Shown here piece after piece: positions 43,746-52,984 of a stretch of 64,000 bases of DNA. The stretch's first letter is position 1. Every line of letters begins with the position of its first letter. Source of the stretch: Algoriphagus oliviformis (GTDB taxonomy: Bacteria > Bacteroidota > Bacteroidia > Cytophagales > Cyclobacteriaceae). The DNA is taken from the NCBI RefSeq assembly GCF_017254915.1, contig NZ_JAFKCT010000003.1:434001-498000 (forward strand), in the 5' to 3' direction. The translations under genes were made by a program, and so were the position numbers. The notes under the pieces are model-generated. The model was given only the letters and a program-made list of their open reading frames with translations. It was not told the DNA's origin and made no database searches.

Positions 43746-43963
43746 TTTCGATATCGTGACATGGCTTCTTCATGGGAAACGACCTCTTCCTTGTCCGCTT
43801 GGGAAAGCCCTTCCTCAATTTCGGATTTTTCCTCAGGATCAAGCTCCTTCCACCAATCACCTTCAGCCCGCTTCCTAAAAGCAAGCAATTTCTCGATCAC
43901 CGACTGGTCATTGACTCCTGCCAGCCACTCGATCAACCGCAATTTTTCCGCTTGTACATCCAT
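43736..43963 (-). CDS. Antitoxin paired with the ParE-like toxin
   Basis: From the ATG at 43963 (MDVQAEKLRLIEWLAGVNDQ) the protein has 75 residues and is largely helical and acidic (KELDPEEKSEIEEGLSQADK). Proteins of this type precede ParE-like toxins in Bacteroidota. The longer frame to 44011 is less likely. No clear DNA-binding motif is visible. Confidence 0.8.
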   Translation of the reverse strand: MDVQAEKLRLIEWLAGVNDQSVIEKLLAFRKRAEGDWWKELDPEEKSEIEEGLSQADKEEVVSHEEAMSRYRKWL

Positions 43964-44148
43964 AGCTAAGGCTTTTTTCAAATATATGAAATTTGATCTC
44001 GACCCTGTCAATGCAATTTATCAAGGAAGAAAGAGTCTCTATAGTTACACCGCTGGCAAATTGAGATGGAAGTTGTCAGTTTTAGATCATCCTATCACTA
44101 TAGCGGTATCGAAGATTTATAACTTGCAGGCCACTGAGTTTTTCGCCC

Positions 44149-45411
44149 ATGAACCCCACTCCCCTAGCCGAACGAATGCGCCCGACCCGACTGGAAGACC
44201 TGATCGGACAGGAGCATCTCTCCTCGCCCTCGTCTTTCCTGCACAAGGCCATCAAGTCCGGCAATGTGCCTTCCCTCATTCTCTGGGGACCTCCCGGCGT
44301 AGGCAAGACGACCATTGCCAACATCATCGCTAACGAGATCAAAGCGCCTTTTTACACGCTGAGTGCGATCAGTTCGGGCGTGAAAGACATCCGGGAAGTG
44401 ATCGAGAAAGCCCGATTCCAGCAGGGCGTGGTGTTGTTCATCGACGAGATCCACCGCTTCAACAAGTCCCAACAGGACGCGTTGCTTGGTGCTGTGGAAA
44501 AGGGAACCATCCGCCTGATCGGTGCGACGACGGAAAACCCTTCCTTCGAAGTGAATTCCGCTTTGCTCTCCCGCTGCCAAGTTTTCACCCTGAACGCACT
44601 CGGAAAAGAAGAAATGGTCGCCATGATGCGACAGGCCTTGGAAAAGGATTTGGACTTGAAGAAAATCCAAGTCGAACTCCAAGAAACCGACGCCCTGCTC
44701 CGCATCTCAGGCGGCGACGGCCGCAAGCTGCTCAACCTGCTGGAGATCGTCATCGACGGGATCAACGAAAACCCTTGCGTGATCACCGACGAAAAGGTGA
44801 TGCAGATTGCCCAGCAAAAAGTCGCACTCTACGACAAATCCGGGGAGCAGCACTACGACATCATCTCGGCCTTTATCAAATCCATCCGAGGCTCCGATCC
44901 CAATGCCGCCGTCTATTGGCTGGCCCGAATGATCGAAGGCGGAGAAGACGTCAAGTTCATCGCCCGTAGGCTGGTCATCCTCTCATCCGAGGACATCGGC
45001 AACGCCAATCCAAACGCCTTGCTTTTGGCCACCAACTGCTTCGAAGCGGTCAAGATCATCGGCTACCCGGAGGCAAGGATCATCCTCTCCCAGTGCGTGA
45101 CCTACCTGGCCAGCTCTCCCAAGAGCAATGCCGCTTATATGGCCATCAACCAAGCCCAGGCCTTGGTCTCCCAAACCGGCAATCTCTCCGTGCCGCTCCA
45201 CCTCCGCAACGCGCCCACCAAGCTGATGAAGGATCTGAACTACGGCAAAGCCTACAAGTATTCCCACGACTTCCCCGGCAATTTTGTAGTTCAGGAGTTT
45301 TTGCCGGACGAAATCAAAAACACCAAGCTCTACGAACCGGGGGAAAACGCGCGGGAAAACGAGTTGAGGAAATATCTGTCGAGTAAGTGGAAGGGGAAAT
45401 ACGGCTATTAA
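44149..45411 (+). CDS. rarA: Replication-associated recombination protein A (AAA+ ATPase)
   Basis: The 420-residue protein matches RarA/Mgs[21 protein letters not shown], Walker [11 protein letters not shown], Walker [20 protein letters not shown], sensor [19 protein letters not shown], and the C-terminal [20 protein letters not shown] and SEDIGNANP segments. It acts at stalled replication forks. It is divergent from the ParE module. Confidence 0.96.
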   Translation: MNPTPLAERMRPTRLEDLIGQEHLSSPSSFLHKAIKSGNVPSLILWGPPGVGKTTIANIIANEIKAPFYTLSAISSGVKDIREVIEKARFQQGVVLFIDEIHRFNKSQQDALLGAVEKGTIRLIGATTENPSFEVNSALLSRCQVFTLNALGKEEMVAMMRQALEKDLDLKKIQVELQETDALLRISGGDGRKLLNLLEIVIDGINENPCVITDEKVMQIAQQKVALYDKSGEQHYDIISAFIKSIRGSDPNAAVYWLARMIEGGEDVKFIARRLVILSSEDIGNANPNALLLATNCFEAVKIIGYPEARIILSQCVTYLASSPKSNAAYMAINQAQALVSQTGNLSVPLHLRNAPTKLMKDLNYGKAYKYSHDFPGNFVVQEFLPDEIKNTKLYEPGENARENELRKYLSSKWKGKYGY

Positions 45412-45532
45412 GAAAACCAGAAGGTTAAAATATGACACCAGCAAATCCTTGACCTTTCTCTGACCCAAGGTATATTTCACAATTACTCCCTTCGGCAGAC
45501 AACGACTCGCATCTGGCTTGTGGCGATTTTCA

Positions 45533-45575
45533 AGGCATTTCTTCAACAACCTAAACCAGACTTTGAGAAATGCCT
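45533..45575. repeat. Inverted repeat in an A+T-rich gap
   Basis: AGGCATTTCT (45533-45542) and AGAAATGCCT (45566-45575) form a perfect 10-bp stem with a 23-base loop. It lies between rarA and an unknown gene; it has no T-run and its role is unknown. Nothing else is evident in 45412-45638. Confidence 0.4.
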
Positions 45576-45638
45576 AAGACCTTGAATCATCGCCTCATCC
45601 ACCCCAATCTACACGCATTGTTGCCATGTTTTTTAATT

Positions 45639-46076
45639 CTACTGGAACGGATAGTCATTAATATCCCCCGTTTCAGGAAAATATTCAATCCACCTGTCAT
45701 ATCCACTTATATTTCCTGTAGCAGGTATCATCTTATACTCAACACATTCAGTTGAATCTACTTTCAATAGTGAATCAACTCTTTCTTGTTCACGCGCCCA
45801 TTGAAATTCATAAACAAAAGTTGTGTAATGCTGAATTTGAAAAGTCCAGGGAATCGAATCAGTTTGATAGTTCTTTAAATAGAGACTGTCAATAGGAGCG
45901 TTTTTAGACCTGAGAAGGCCTACTATCCTATCGACTGCAATTTTAATATCATAACTATCAGTTGGAATCTCTGAAATCAGAGGTTCTTCAATTGATATTG
46001 AAAATTCCTGCGCCTGTTTTACTTCCTCTCTACAGGCTATAAAAATGAATATGAACCCAATGAATATCTTTCTCAT
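45639..46076 (-). CDS. Orphan lipoprotein
   Basis: From the ATG at 46076 the 145-residue protein starts MRKIFIGFIFIFIACREE, a lipoprotein signal with lipobox FIAC. The mature part has no recognised domain; it is acidic with aromatic-rich strands (IQHYTTFVYEFQWAREQE). The gene is A+T-rich compared with neighbours and lies beside the tRNA-Val islet, suggesting recent acquisition. Confidence 0.65.
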   Translation of the reverse strand: MRKIFIGFIFIFIACREEVKQAQEFSISIEEPLISEIPTDSYDIKIAVDRIVGLLRSKNAPIDSLYLKNYQTDSIPWTFQIQHYTTFVYEFQWAREQERVDSLLKVDSTECVEYKMIPATGNISGYDRWIEYFPETGDINDYPFQ

Positions 46077-46275
46077 TACTTTTTTGCAAGCCTCCCTGTA
46101 TATAGAAATTCTCCCCGCCACTTGCGTCAATATTGCGGTTGTTCCCAAGGGTCTCTTGAGTAGCGCTGCCCCTAAATAAGGATTTCTCTATCTGAGCGAA
46201 GAGACTTTCCCGACTTTTTTTCTGAAAGTAGATCTAAAAATTCTTCAACGACCTGGGTTCAAACCATTAAAAAAC

Positions 46276-46340
46276 AAAAAAGCCCCAGAAATCTTCTGAG
46301 GCTTTGATGTGGGAGTTGAGGGATTCGACCCCCGACCCTC
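46276..46340. repeat. Direct repeat (left copy) of tRNA-Val 3' end plus terminator
   Basis: This 65-base stretch, from AAAAAAGCCCCAGAAATC to CCCCGACCCTC, matches 47206-47270 except for two single-base indels and one substitution. The right copy is the terminator and 3' half of the intact tRNA-Val gene. The two copies flank a 930-base segment with one orphan gene, as expected for integration at, or duplication of, a tRNA 3' end. Confidence 0.8.
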
Positions 46341-46345
46341 CCGAT
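46310..46345 (-). pseudogene. tRNA-Val 3' fragment
   Basis: Reading on the minus strand, the T-arm and 3' acceptor strand of tRNA-Val are present (GGGTCGGGGGTCGAATCCCT), with one base missing in the T loop. The anticodon arm and 5' half are absent, so it cannot make a tRNA. Confidence 0.75.
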
Positions 46346-46402
46346 AGCATAGGCACACCTTGAAACAGCCCCGGACTAGCGGATATTGTATTGATATTTT
46401 TA

Positions 46403-46999
46403 CTATTGTATCCAACCTATTTCACACCAATCCAACACGGTCTGTTCATTAAGTTCAAAAAAATACCAACTACCATACTCTAAATCATTCTTGCTAACTT
46501 TCAACCATACATAGTCACTGCCATTATATGAGACTATAGGCTCCACGGTCAAGTTGAACTTTACCGGAAAGACCCTATGAAACAGATTTTTAGGATAGTA
46601 CCTAACAAACCCTCCTTTGAGATCTTTGTACTTGAGGTTTTTCCGGCTTTTTATGTTTGGAGGACTGATTAATCTACCTTCAAACATTGGTCGAGATATG
46701 AACACTTCTTTGCGGATTGTCATTGACAATTCGACCCATTCGTCCGAATCTATTTTGAGGTCATCATTGTTGTCACCCCTTGGGTCGGCTTTACACCTGT
46801 AGAACTCCACTAAAATCAGATGGGCCAATTCATTGTAGCTACTGTCGGCCTTTTCAATTCGCCCATCATACCTAACTACAATTCCGTTCTTGGTCGGCAG
46901 GATATTTTGAGCATAAAATTCCACGGTTCTTTGAGCTGAATTCTGCCCATAGCAGGCAGAGAAAACCACCATCTGTAAAAATAAAAACCCCTTTTTCAT
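46403..46999 (-). CDS. Orphan exported protein
   Basis: From the ATG at 46999 (MKKGFLFLQMVVFSACYGQN) the protein has 198 residues with a signal peptide, possibly a lipoprotein at Cys16. The mature region (TVEFYAQNILPTKNGIVVRY ... GGFVRYYPKNLFHRVFPVKF) is not recognised. It is A+T-rich and lies between the two 65-bp direct repeats, so it is probably cargo of the islet. Confidence 0.65.
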   Translation of the reverse strand: MKKGFLFLQMVVFSACYGQNSAQRTVEFYAQNILPTKNGIVVRYDGRIEKADSSYNELAHLILVEFYRCKADPRGDNNDDLKIDSDEWVELSMTIRKEVFISRPMFEGRLISPPNIKSRKNLKYKDLKGGFVRYYPKNLFHRVFPVKFNLTVEPIVSYNGSDYVWLKVSKNDLEYGSWYFFELNEQTVLDWCEIGWIQ

Positions 47000-47205
47000 T
47001 TTTGAAAAACTTGCCATCAAATGAGTGTATACCAGTACCCACCCGCTTGCACAGATATCGCAATTGTCCACGGGTAACCTACATGAAGATAGACCAATCT
47101 AAGAATTTCGCCTATCCGTCCAAATGGGATTTTTGATTGGTTGAAAAAGATGCCATTAAAAGTTTTTGATCTGAAAACCTGCGATTCCACAAAGTTCAAA
47201 CCAAT

Positions 47206-47235
47206 AAAAAAGCCCCAGAAATCTTCTGAGGCTTG
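47206..47235 (-). terminator. Terminator of the tRNA-Val pair
   Basis: AGCCCCAGAA pairs with TTCTGAGGCT (one mismatch) around ATC; on the minus strand it is followed by a T-run. It lies right after the second tRNA. Confidence 0.75.
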
Positions 47236-47238
47236 ATG

Positions 47239-47313
47239 TGGAAGTTGAGGGATTCGAACCCCCGACCCTCTGCTTGTAAGGCAGATGCTCTGAACCAGCT
47301 GAGCTAAACTTCC
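47239..47313 (-). tRNA. tRNA-Val (anticodon TAC)
   Basis: On the minus strand the gene starts GGAAGTTTAGCTCAGCTGGT, has anticodon loop CTTACAA between TCTGC and GCAGA, T-arm GGGGGTTCGAATCCC and acceptor AACTTCC plus discriminator A. All four arms pair. CCA is not encoded. It is the second gene of a tandem pair. Confidence 0.95.
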
Positions 47314-47340
47314 GAATATCTTGAATCGGGTAATAAAATG

Positions 47341-47415
47341 TGGAAGTTGAGGGATTCGAACCCCCGACCCTCTGCTTGTAAGGCAGATGCTCTGAACCAG
47401 CTGAGCTAAACTTCC
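47341..47415 (-). tRNA. tRNA-Val (anticodon TAC), tandem copy
   Basis: This copy is identical to the one at 47239-47313, with a 27-base spacer. It is the promoter-proximal copy. Open frames across the two tRNAs are artefacts. Confidence 0.95.
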
Positions 47416-47442
47416 GATTCCCTTTCCGTCCGAAAGGGAATG

Positions 47443-47472
47443 CAAAGGTAACCGCTATTCCTTTCTAGTCAA
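47443..47472 (-). promoter_or_regulatory. Promoter of the tRNA-Val pair
   Basis: On the minus strand TTG (47472-47470) is followed after 19 bases by TACCTTTG (47450-47443), a full match to the Bacteroidota consensus. The first tRNA starts 27 bases downstream. Confidence 0.85.
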
Positions 47473-47557
47473 TACCCTGTTTGATATTTCCAGAAAACAA
47501 TCACTCAATTCATTGAAAATGAGAATGAAAAAATCCTGATGCCCCAGGCGTTTCACC

Positions 47558-49384
47558 TCAATCCAGATTCACCATAAACCCCGCCCTAAACCATCTCCCG
47601 GGCATCTGCACGGTACCAGCCTCCACGTAGTCGGTATTGGTGATGTTGGACGCCTCGGCAAAGAAGCCCAGCTTGCCCACTCTGTTGTAGTCCACCCGCA
47701 TGTCCAGGACAAAGTAGGGATCTTGGCTCACCCGCTCTACATAGCGCATTTTGGTGTTCCACTCGATCTTTTTTCCAAAGCCGACCAATAGGCCGCCGAT
47801 CAGCTGGTTTTTCAAAGCCGTGAGTGCATAGCGGGATTCCACGCCCGGCTGGGCGATGAAGTTTGCATCGATGTAGTTGTAGGAAAGCATCAGCTCCTTC
47901 AGCTGCACCACCGAATTGCTGGGATTGACGCGGTAGTAGGCTGATGCCTCGACGCCGTTGAAAGTGACTTCGTTGAAATTTTGCGGCTGCCAAGGCTCCT
48001 CCGAGGAAGTCCGCGTCCACTCGATCAGGTTTTCGGAGTGACGGTTGAAGTACACCAGCTCCCCTCTCCAGTTGTCACGGTTCCATTTTCCTCCAAACTC
48101 AAACGAAAGGGCCTGCTCGGGCTGTAGGTCGGGGTTGCCGATATTCGTCGGCCCGACATAGTACAGATCGTTGTAGGTCGGAATGCGGAAGCTGGAGCCG
48201 ATTCCGGAGTAAAGACGGATAGATTTTGTCGCCTGAAAGCCCACTTCCGCTCCGGGAAAATGCTTCCAGCCATACTCCGAATAGTAGTTGGAGTACAAGC
48301 CACCGCGGATATCGACTTTCTCCGCAAGGGTAACCATCTGCTCCAAGAAGATCCCGCTCAGCACCCGGTCATGGTTGCCGAGGTTGGTGCTTTCGATCTG
48401 CTCCTTCCGCACTTCCACCCCGAAGCCAGCCGTCCCCAGCTTGCTTTTGACGGTTCCGTTGGTTTCCAGGGCGAAGACATCCGAGGTGTGAAAATTTTGG
48501 TAGAAAGTAGGCTCGTTCCTTTTCAATCGGTACTCGTCCTCATTTCTTCTCCAGTAGCCGCGGGTCTGGAGGCTAAAATCTCCCGAAGCGTAGGTATGGC
48601 TCAGCGAGGTCAGGGTAGTCTGCACGCTTTCCCATTGGTCAGGAAAGGTAGAAGCATAGAAGCCATTCGCTCCAAAAGTCCGATCCGCATAGGCCACCAT
48701 GCCCCGAATGGCGTTTTTGGCATTGAGGTCTATCCCGCCTTCGTAGAAAAGGTTGGTCACCTGATAGTCGGAGTTGTACTGATAGCCATCCGAGTCGTCG
48801 TAGGAGATGGCAAGGTTTTGCTTGTACTTGCCTGCCGGCAAAGCCCCGGCAAGGCTGATGCCTTTCATCCCAAAATCCCCGGCATAGCCCTGCAATCTAA
48901 GGCTCCGCGTATCGGAAAGGCTGGTGATCACATTCACCGCGCCGGTGTAGGCATTTTGTCCAAAAATCCGTGAAGCCGGGCCTTTCAGCACCTCGACCCG
49001 GTCGATATTGACCATGGGCACGGGGATGTTCATCATGTGGTGGCCGGTCTGGGGATCGCTGAGCTTGATGCCGTTTACCAGCATCAGCGTCTGCTCAAAG
49101 GAACCGCCACGAATCCCGATATCGGCCTGCACGCCCGTGACGCCGCGCTGCCGGATGTCCACCCCCGGCACAAAGGCCAGCACCTCGGGAAGGCTCCGGC
49201 CGGGAGTGGTCTCGATCTGCTGCCGATCCACCAGGGAGATGTTTCGGCTCTGCTTCGAAAAGGGAAGCTGGATGCGGTTTTCCTGGATGAGGACCTCATC
49301 CAGCTTTTGGGTAGTCGTGTCGGTTTGGGCTTTTGCGGTAAACCACAGCAGCGCCAAGCCGCCAGTCAAAAGGATTTTTTTCAT
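47558..49384 (-). CDS. TonB-dependent receptor (BtuB/cobalamin-receptor-like)
   Basis: The 608-residue protein has a signal peptide (MKKILLTGGLALLWFTAKAQ), a TonB-box-like region (TTQKLDEVLIQENRI), a plug at about 45-155 (TPGRSLPEVLAFVPGVDIRQ, ADIGIRGGSFEQTLMLVNGI, RVEVLKGPASRIFGQNAYTG) and a barrel. Size and plug motifs resemble BtuB-type receptors. No CarboxypepD domain is present and no SusD gene follows. No cobalamin riboswitch is evident upstream, so the ligand is uncertain. It is divergent from the M1 peptidase gene. Confidence 0.9.
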   Translation of the reverse strand: MKKILLTGGLALLWFTAKAQTDTTTQKLDEVLIQENRIQLPFSKQSRNISLVDRQQIETTPGRSLPEVLAFVPGVDIRQRGVTGVQADIGIRGGSFEQTLMLVNGIKLSDPQTGHHMMNIPVPMVNIDRVEVLKGPASRIFGQNAYTGAVNVITSLSDTRSLRLQGYAGDFGMKGISLAGALPAGKYKQNLAISYDDSDGYQYNSDYQVTNLFYEGGIDLNAKNAIRGMVAYADRTFGANGFYASTFPDQWESVQTTLTSLSHTYASGDFSLQTRGYWRRNEDEYRLKRNEPTFYQNFHTSDVFALETNGTVKSKLGTAGFGVEVRKEQIESTNLGNHDRVLSGIFLEQMVTLAEKVDIRGGLYSNYYSEYGWKHFPGAEVGFQATKSIRLYSGIGSSFRIPTYNDLYYVGPTNIGNPDLQPEQALSFEFGGKWNRDNWRGELVYFNRHSENLIEWTRTSSEEPWQPQNFNEVTFNGVEASAYYRVNPSNSVVQLKELMLSYNYIDANFIAQPGVESRYALTALKNQLIGGLLVGFGKKIEWNTKMRYVERVSQDPYFVLDMRVDYNRVGKLGFFAEASNITNTDYVEAGTVQMPGRWFRAGFMVNLD

Positions 49385-49542
49385 CAGATTGGGTATAAAA
49401 TCTTACCCAAATGTAAACGGCGATTTCTCCACCAACCAAACAAATCCACCTTCTAGTTTTTGCCCCGGCGCCTTTCGCTCGTCAAAAAAAAGTTTAACAA
49501 GAAGGCGGACATGCTTATTTTCAGCGCCAAATATCAAACCCA

Positions 49543-51498
49543 ATGAGAAAAACAAACTTACTGGGACTGGCCCTCTCGGCGTTTCTGATGACCGGAAGCC
49601 TTTCCCTATTTGCCCAGCAAGGCAGAGAAAACAACCAACAGGACTTTTCGGAATTCATGGACCGAAAAGGCAACTACTACCGCAGCGCATCCGGCAAGCC
49701 GGGTGAGGGATACTGGCAAAACGCCGCCGACTATCAGATCGAGGTAGCGCTGGATGAAGCCAACTTCACCCTCGCGGGAAAAGTCACCCTCACCTATACC
49801 AACAACAGTCCCGAGCCGCTGGACTTCATCTGGATGCAGATGGAGCAAAATCGATTCACCGAGACTTCCCGCGGCACGCTCACCACGCCCGTACAGGGCA
49901 ACCGCTACAACGGCGACGTGGACGGAGGATATGAGATCTCCAACCTCAGCGCAAAAGTCGGCAACAAGGGAGCCGCCTCTTCCAACTACATGATCGACGA
50001 CACCCGCATGCAGGTGTGGTTTGCGGAGCCGATTCCGGCAAAAGGCGGAAAGGCGACCGTGTCCATGGACTTTTCCTTCAAAGTCCCACAAAAAGGCATG
50101 GACCGCATGGGTCGCCTGAAAGTGGCTGACGGCTGGATCTACGCCTTTGCGCAGTGGTATCCCAAAGTGGCGGTCTTTGACGACATCGAAGGCTGGAATG
50201 TGGAGCCTTACCTAGGCGCCGGCGAATTCTACCTCGAGTACGGCAACTTTGACTACAAAGTCACCGTGCCTTACAACCACATCGTGGTGGGTTCCGGCAA
50301 GCTGATGAACCCAAATGAGGTGCTTTCCAAAGAGCTGCAAAACCGCTACGCCAAAGCTTCCCAAAGCGAAGAGACCGTTTTCCTGATCACGCCAGAGGAA
50401 ATCAAAAACACCCAAGTCACCCGTCCCAAGCAAGACGGCACCGTGACCTGGCACTTCCAGATCAAAAACTCCAGGGACATCGCTTTCGCGACCTCTGACT
50501 CCTTCATCTGGGATGCTTCCAAAATCAACCTGCCTTCCGGCAAGACCATTTTGGCACAGTCCGTCTATCCCAAGGAAAGCCAAGGCCAAGAGGCCTGGGG
50601 CCGCTCCACCGAGTACACCAAGGCCTCCATCGAGCACTACTCCAAGCAGTGGTATGAGTTCCCTTGGGAAACGGCTACGAACGTCGCCGCTGAGATCGGC
50701 GGGATGGAATATCCCGGCCTGAACTTTTGCCACTACACTTCCAAGGGCCGCGGTCTCTGGGGCGTGACCGACCACGAGTTTGGCCACAACTGGTTCCCGA
50801 TGATCGTCGGCAGCAACGAAAGACGCTACGCCTGGATGGACGAAGGCTTCAACACCTTCATCAATCACTACAGCACGCTGGACTTCAACAGCGGCGAATA
50901 CCCAAGCACGCTCAACGAAACCAGAAGATTCAACAACTACTTCACCAGCGACAGCCGTGAGGGAATCGACAACTATCCCGACGTGACCAACCTGCAAAAC
51001 CTCGGCATGGTCGCGTACCGCAAGCCGGGCATAGGCCTGGTCGTACTGCGTGAGTACATCCTCGGCCACGAGCGCTTTGACAATGCCTTCAGATCCTACA
51101 TCAAAACCTGGGCATACAAGCATCCACAGCCCGCCGACTTCTTCAACCACATGGAGAACGTGGCCGGTGAAAACCTGTCTTGGTTTTGGAAAGGCTGGTT
51201 CTACGGCAACGGCAACATCGACCTCGGAATCGTAGGAGTTCAGCCTTACGGTGGAAACTATCTCGTCAGCATCGAAAACAAAGGGGAAATCCCGATGCCG
51301 GTGCTACTGGAAGTGACCTACGACGACGGTTCCAAAGAGCGCGTGAAGCTGCCGGTGGAAATCTGGCAAAGAGGCGACAACTGGATCCACCAGATCAAAA
51401 CCACCAAAAAAGTTACCGCGGTGGTCATAGATCCGGACAAAGTCATGCCGGACATCAACCTGGCAAACGACAGCTGGCCAGTCGAAATTTATAAGTAA
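49543..51498 (+). CDS. M1-family metallopeptidase
   Basis: The 651-residue protein has a signal peptide ending SLFAQ, an M1-type N-terminal beta domain, and the zinc site HEFGHNWFP with the third ligand Glu in RRYAWMDEGFNTF, 18 residues after the second His. The exopeptidase GxMEN motif appears as GGMEYPG. The C-terminal part is a short helical region plus beta sandwich, shorter than aminopeptidase N. It should degrade peptides in the periplasm or outside the cell. Confidence 0.92.
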   Translation: MRKTNLLGLALSAFLMTGSLSLFAQQGRENNQQDFSEFMDRKGNYYRSASGKPGEGYWQNAADYQIEVALDEANFTLAGKVTLTYTNNSPEPLDFIWMQMEQNRFTETSRGTLTTPVQGNRYNGDVDGGYEISNLSAKVGNKGAASSNYMIDDTRMQVWFAEPIPAKGGKATVSMDFSFKVPQKGMDRMGRLKVADGWIYAFAQWYPKVAVFDDIEGWNVEPYLGAGEFYLEYGNFDYKVTVPYNHIVVGSGKLMNPNEVLSKELQNRYAKASQSEETVFLITPEEIKNTQVTRPKQDGTVTWHFQIKNSRDIAFATSDSFIWDASKINLPSGKTILAQSVYPKESQGQEAWGRSTEYTKASIEHYSKQWYEFPWETATNVAAEIGGMEYPGLNFCHYTSKGRGLWGVTDHEFGHNWFPMIVGSNERRYAWMDEGFNTFINHYSTLDFNSGEYPSTLNETRRFNNYFTSDSREGIDNYPDVTNLQNLGMVAYRKPGIGLVVLREYILGHERFDNAFRSYIKTWAYKHPQPADFFNHMENVAGENLSWFWKGWFYGNGNIDLGIVGVQPYGGNYLVSIENKGEIPMPVLLEVTYDDGSKERVKLPVEIWQRGDNWIHQIKTTKKVTAVVIDPDKVMPDINLANDSWPVEIYK

Positions 51499-51550
51499 CG
51501 CGTCACATACACGATGCTGACAAATGGATTTCGTGCCCTGGGTGCCGCGG

Positions 51551-51580
51551 GTCGGAAGACCGATGACCGAAGACCGAAGT
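51551..51580. repeat. Fragment of the MITE-like repeat family
   Basis: GTCGGAAGACCGATGACCGA followed by AGACCGAAG matches the interior of the copies at 20014-20188 and 57138-57346. The terminal inverted repeats are missing here. It lies in the 312-base gap after the M1 peptidase gene. Confidence 0.6.
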
Positions 51581-51641
51581 TGCGCCTAGACTAGTGTTTT
51601 GCACCTATTTGTCTCGCATTCGTTTGTGAAAGACTCAAGAT

Positions 51642-51669
51642 GCCCCTGGAGAGATCCGGGGGCTTTTTC
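51642..51669 (+). terminator. Rho-independent terminator
   Basis: GCCCCTGGA pairs with TCCGGGGGC (one G-T wobble) around GAGA, followed by TTTTT. It is 143 bases after the M1 peptidase stop, isolating the next gene. Confidence 0.75.
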
Positions 51670-51810
51670 GTTCTATCCGAGAAAAACTCAAGGCATCCCT
51701 TCTACGGTTCACTCCCCTATTCCTACGATTGGCTTCCTTCTGCTTTTTTGGCGAGACTTCTTGCCGCACCTTGGTATCATCATTTGATTCCTTTGAAAAA
51801 CAACCCTACT

Positions 51811-52920
51811 ATGAACCGACTCCTACTCCTGCTGCTTTTTCTGGCCTCCCCGATCTTTTGCGGAGAGGTGCTGGCACAAAATACCAGCGTCACCGCCCGC
51901 TCCAGCGGTTCCAACACCTCCAAGTGGACCGTCAACGACAACAGACAAAAGTCCAGCCTGGAAACCAACGGAAAGATCACCATCTCCGAGGATGAGAAAA
52001 GTATCGCCTCCATCTCTCCAGGCGGCTACCTCAAGATCGAGCGCACGACCTTTGGCAACTCCAGATCCCTTTTCATCACCAACAAGGGCGGCAGCCTCGA
52101 CTACGAGTACAAGGAAGGCGGAAGGTCAAAACCCTTCGAGCCGGACGGCCGCATCTGGCTGAGCGAAATCCTCCCCGACCTGCTCAACTCCACCACCATC
52201 GGGGCCGAAGCCCGGGTGGACCGCTACTACGCCAAAGGAGGTGCGAAGTCCGTCTTGGGACTGATGTCCCAGCTCAAAAGCGACCACGTGAAGTCCGCCT
52301 ACCTCGGCATTCTGATGAAGAAAAACCTCAGCCAGTCTGAGACCTCCGCGGTGATAGACGCCGTACCCTCCCAGCTGGATTCCGACCACTACAAGCTGGA
52401 AGTGTACAAAAAAGTCCCACCGGCCTACTTCAAAGATATCAACCAGCTGACCCGGGCGGTGAGCAACATCGACTCGGACCATTTCAAAACCGAACTGCTG
52501 AAGCCAATCTTCAAGACCAACGTGCTCGCAGGCCAAGGCGAAAAGGCCCTTCAGCTCATCAACTTGGTGGACAGCGACCACTTCAAGCTGGAGATCGCCA
52601 AAAGCATCCCTTTCCAAAACATCTCCACCCAAGACCTGCGCTTCCTCGTAGAAAGTGTAGTGCCCAAAATCGACTCCGACCACTTCAAAAACGAACTGCT
52701 CAAAAGCGTGATCAACACGAACAATCTGACCGAAGAACGCGCACTGATCATCCTCAACGGCGTAAAAAGCATGGACAGCGACCACTTCAAGGCCGAGACG
52801 CTGAAGTCCCTATGCGCCAAGCAGCCCTCCGAGCGGGTCAAGCAGCAAATCCGGGAAGTGGCCAAGACATCGATCGAATCATCCCACTTCCTGGGCGAGG
52901 TGATGCGCTGCGCGGCCTAA
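51811..52920 (+). CDS. Exported protein with seven SDHFK-type repeats
   Basis: From the ATG at 51811 the protein has 369 residues: signal peptide 1-22 (ending VLAQ), a beta-rich region at about 25-115 (TKWTV-like strands, GKITISEDEKSIASISPGGY), and a helical repeat region. The repeat core SDH(F/Y/V)K occurs at residues 157, 191, 222, 255, 289, 323 and, as SSHF, 357, giving a 31-34-residue period with a following (L/E)xLLKxI pattern. These look like HEAT-like helical repeats. I do not know a function. Upstream frame to 51640 crosses the terminator and is rejected. It is followed by a hairpin and then the LytS kinase operon. Confidence 0.8.
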   Translation: MNRLLLLLLFLASPIFCGEVLAQNTSVTARSSGSNTSKWTVNDNRQKSSLETNGKITISEDEKSIASISPGGYLKIERTTFGNSRSLFITNKGGSLDYEYKEGGRSKPFEPDGRIWLSEILPDLLNSTTIGAEARVDRYYAKGGAKSVLGLMSQLKSDHVKSAYLGILMKKNLSQSETSAVIDAVPSQLDSDHYKLEVYKKVPPAYFKDINQLTRAVSNIDSDHFKTELLKPIFKTNVLAGQGEKALQLINLVDSDHFKLEIAKSIPFQNISTQDLRFLVESVVPKIDSDHFKNELLKSVINTNNLTEERALIILNGVKSMDSDHFKAETLKSLCAKQPSERVKQQIREVAKTSIESSHFLGEVMRCAA

Positions 52921-52944
52921 GCGCCAAAGCTTTTGTAACTTGAT

Positions 52945-52976
52945 GCCCCGACCAATGCGGTCGGGGCCCTAGTTTT
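52945..52976 (+). terminator. Hairpin between the repeat protein and the kinase operon
   Basis: GCCCCGACC and GGTCGGGGC form a perfect 9-bp stem with a 5-base loop, followed by CCTAGTTTTG. The T-run is weak, so it may be a partial terminator that lets some transcript continue into the kinase gene. Confidence 0.6.
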
Positions 52977-52984
52977 GGAAATAA

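Noticed and set aside
47017..47445. 142-residue open frame across the tRNA-Val pair
   Set aside because: Its internal repeat comes from the two identical tRNA genes and it is not a protein gene.
49385..49542. Possible cobalamin riboswitch before the BtuB-like receptor
   Set aside because: The divergent gap is only 158 bases and shows no recognisable B12-box or extended pairing.
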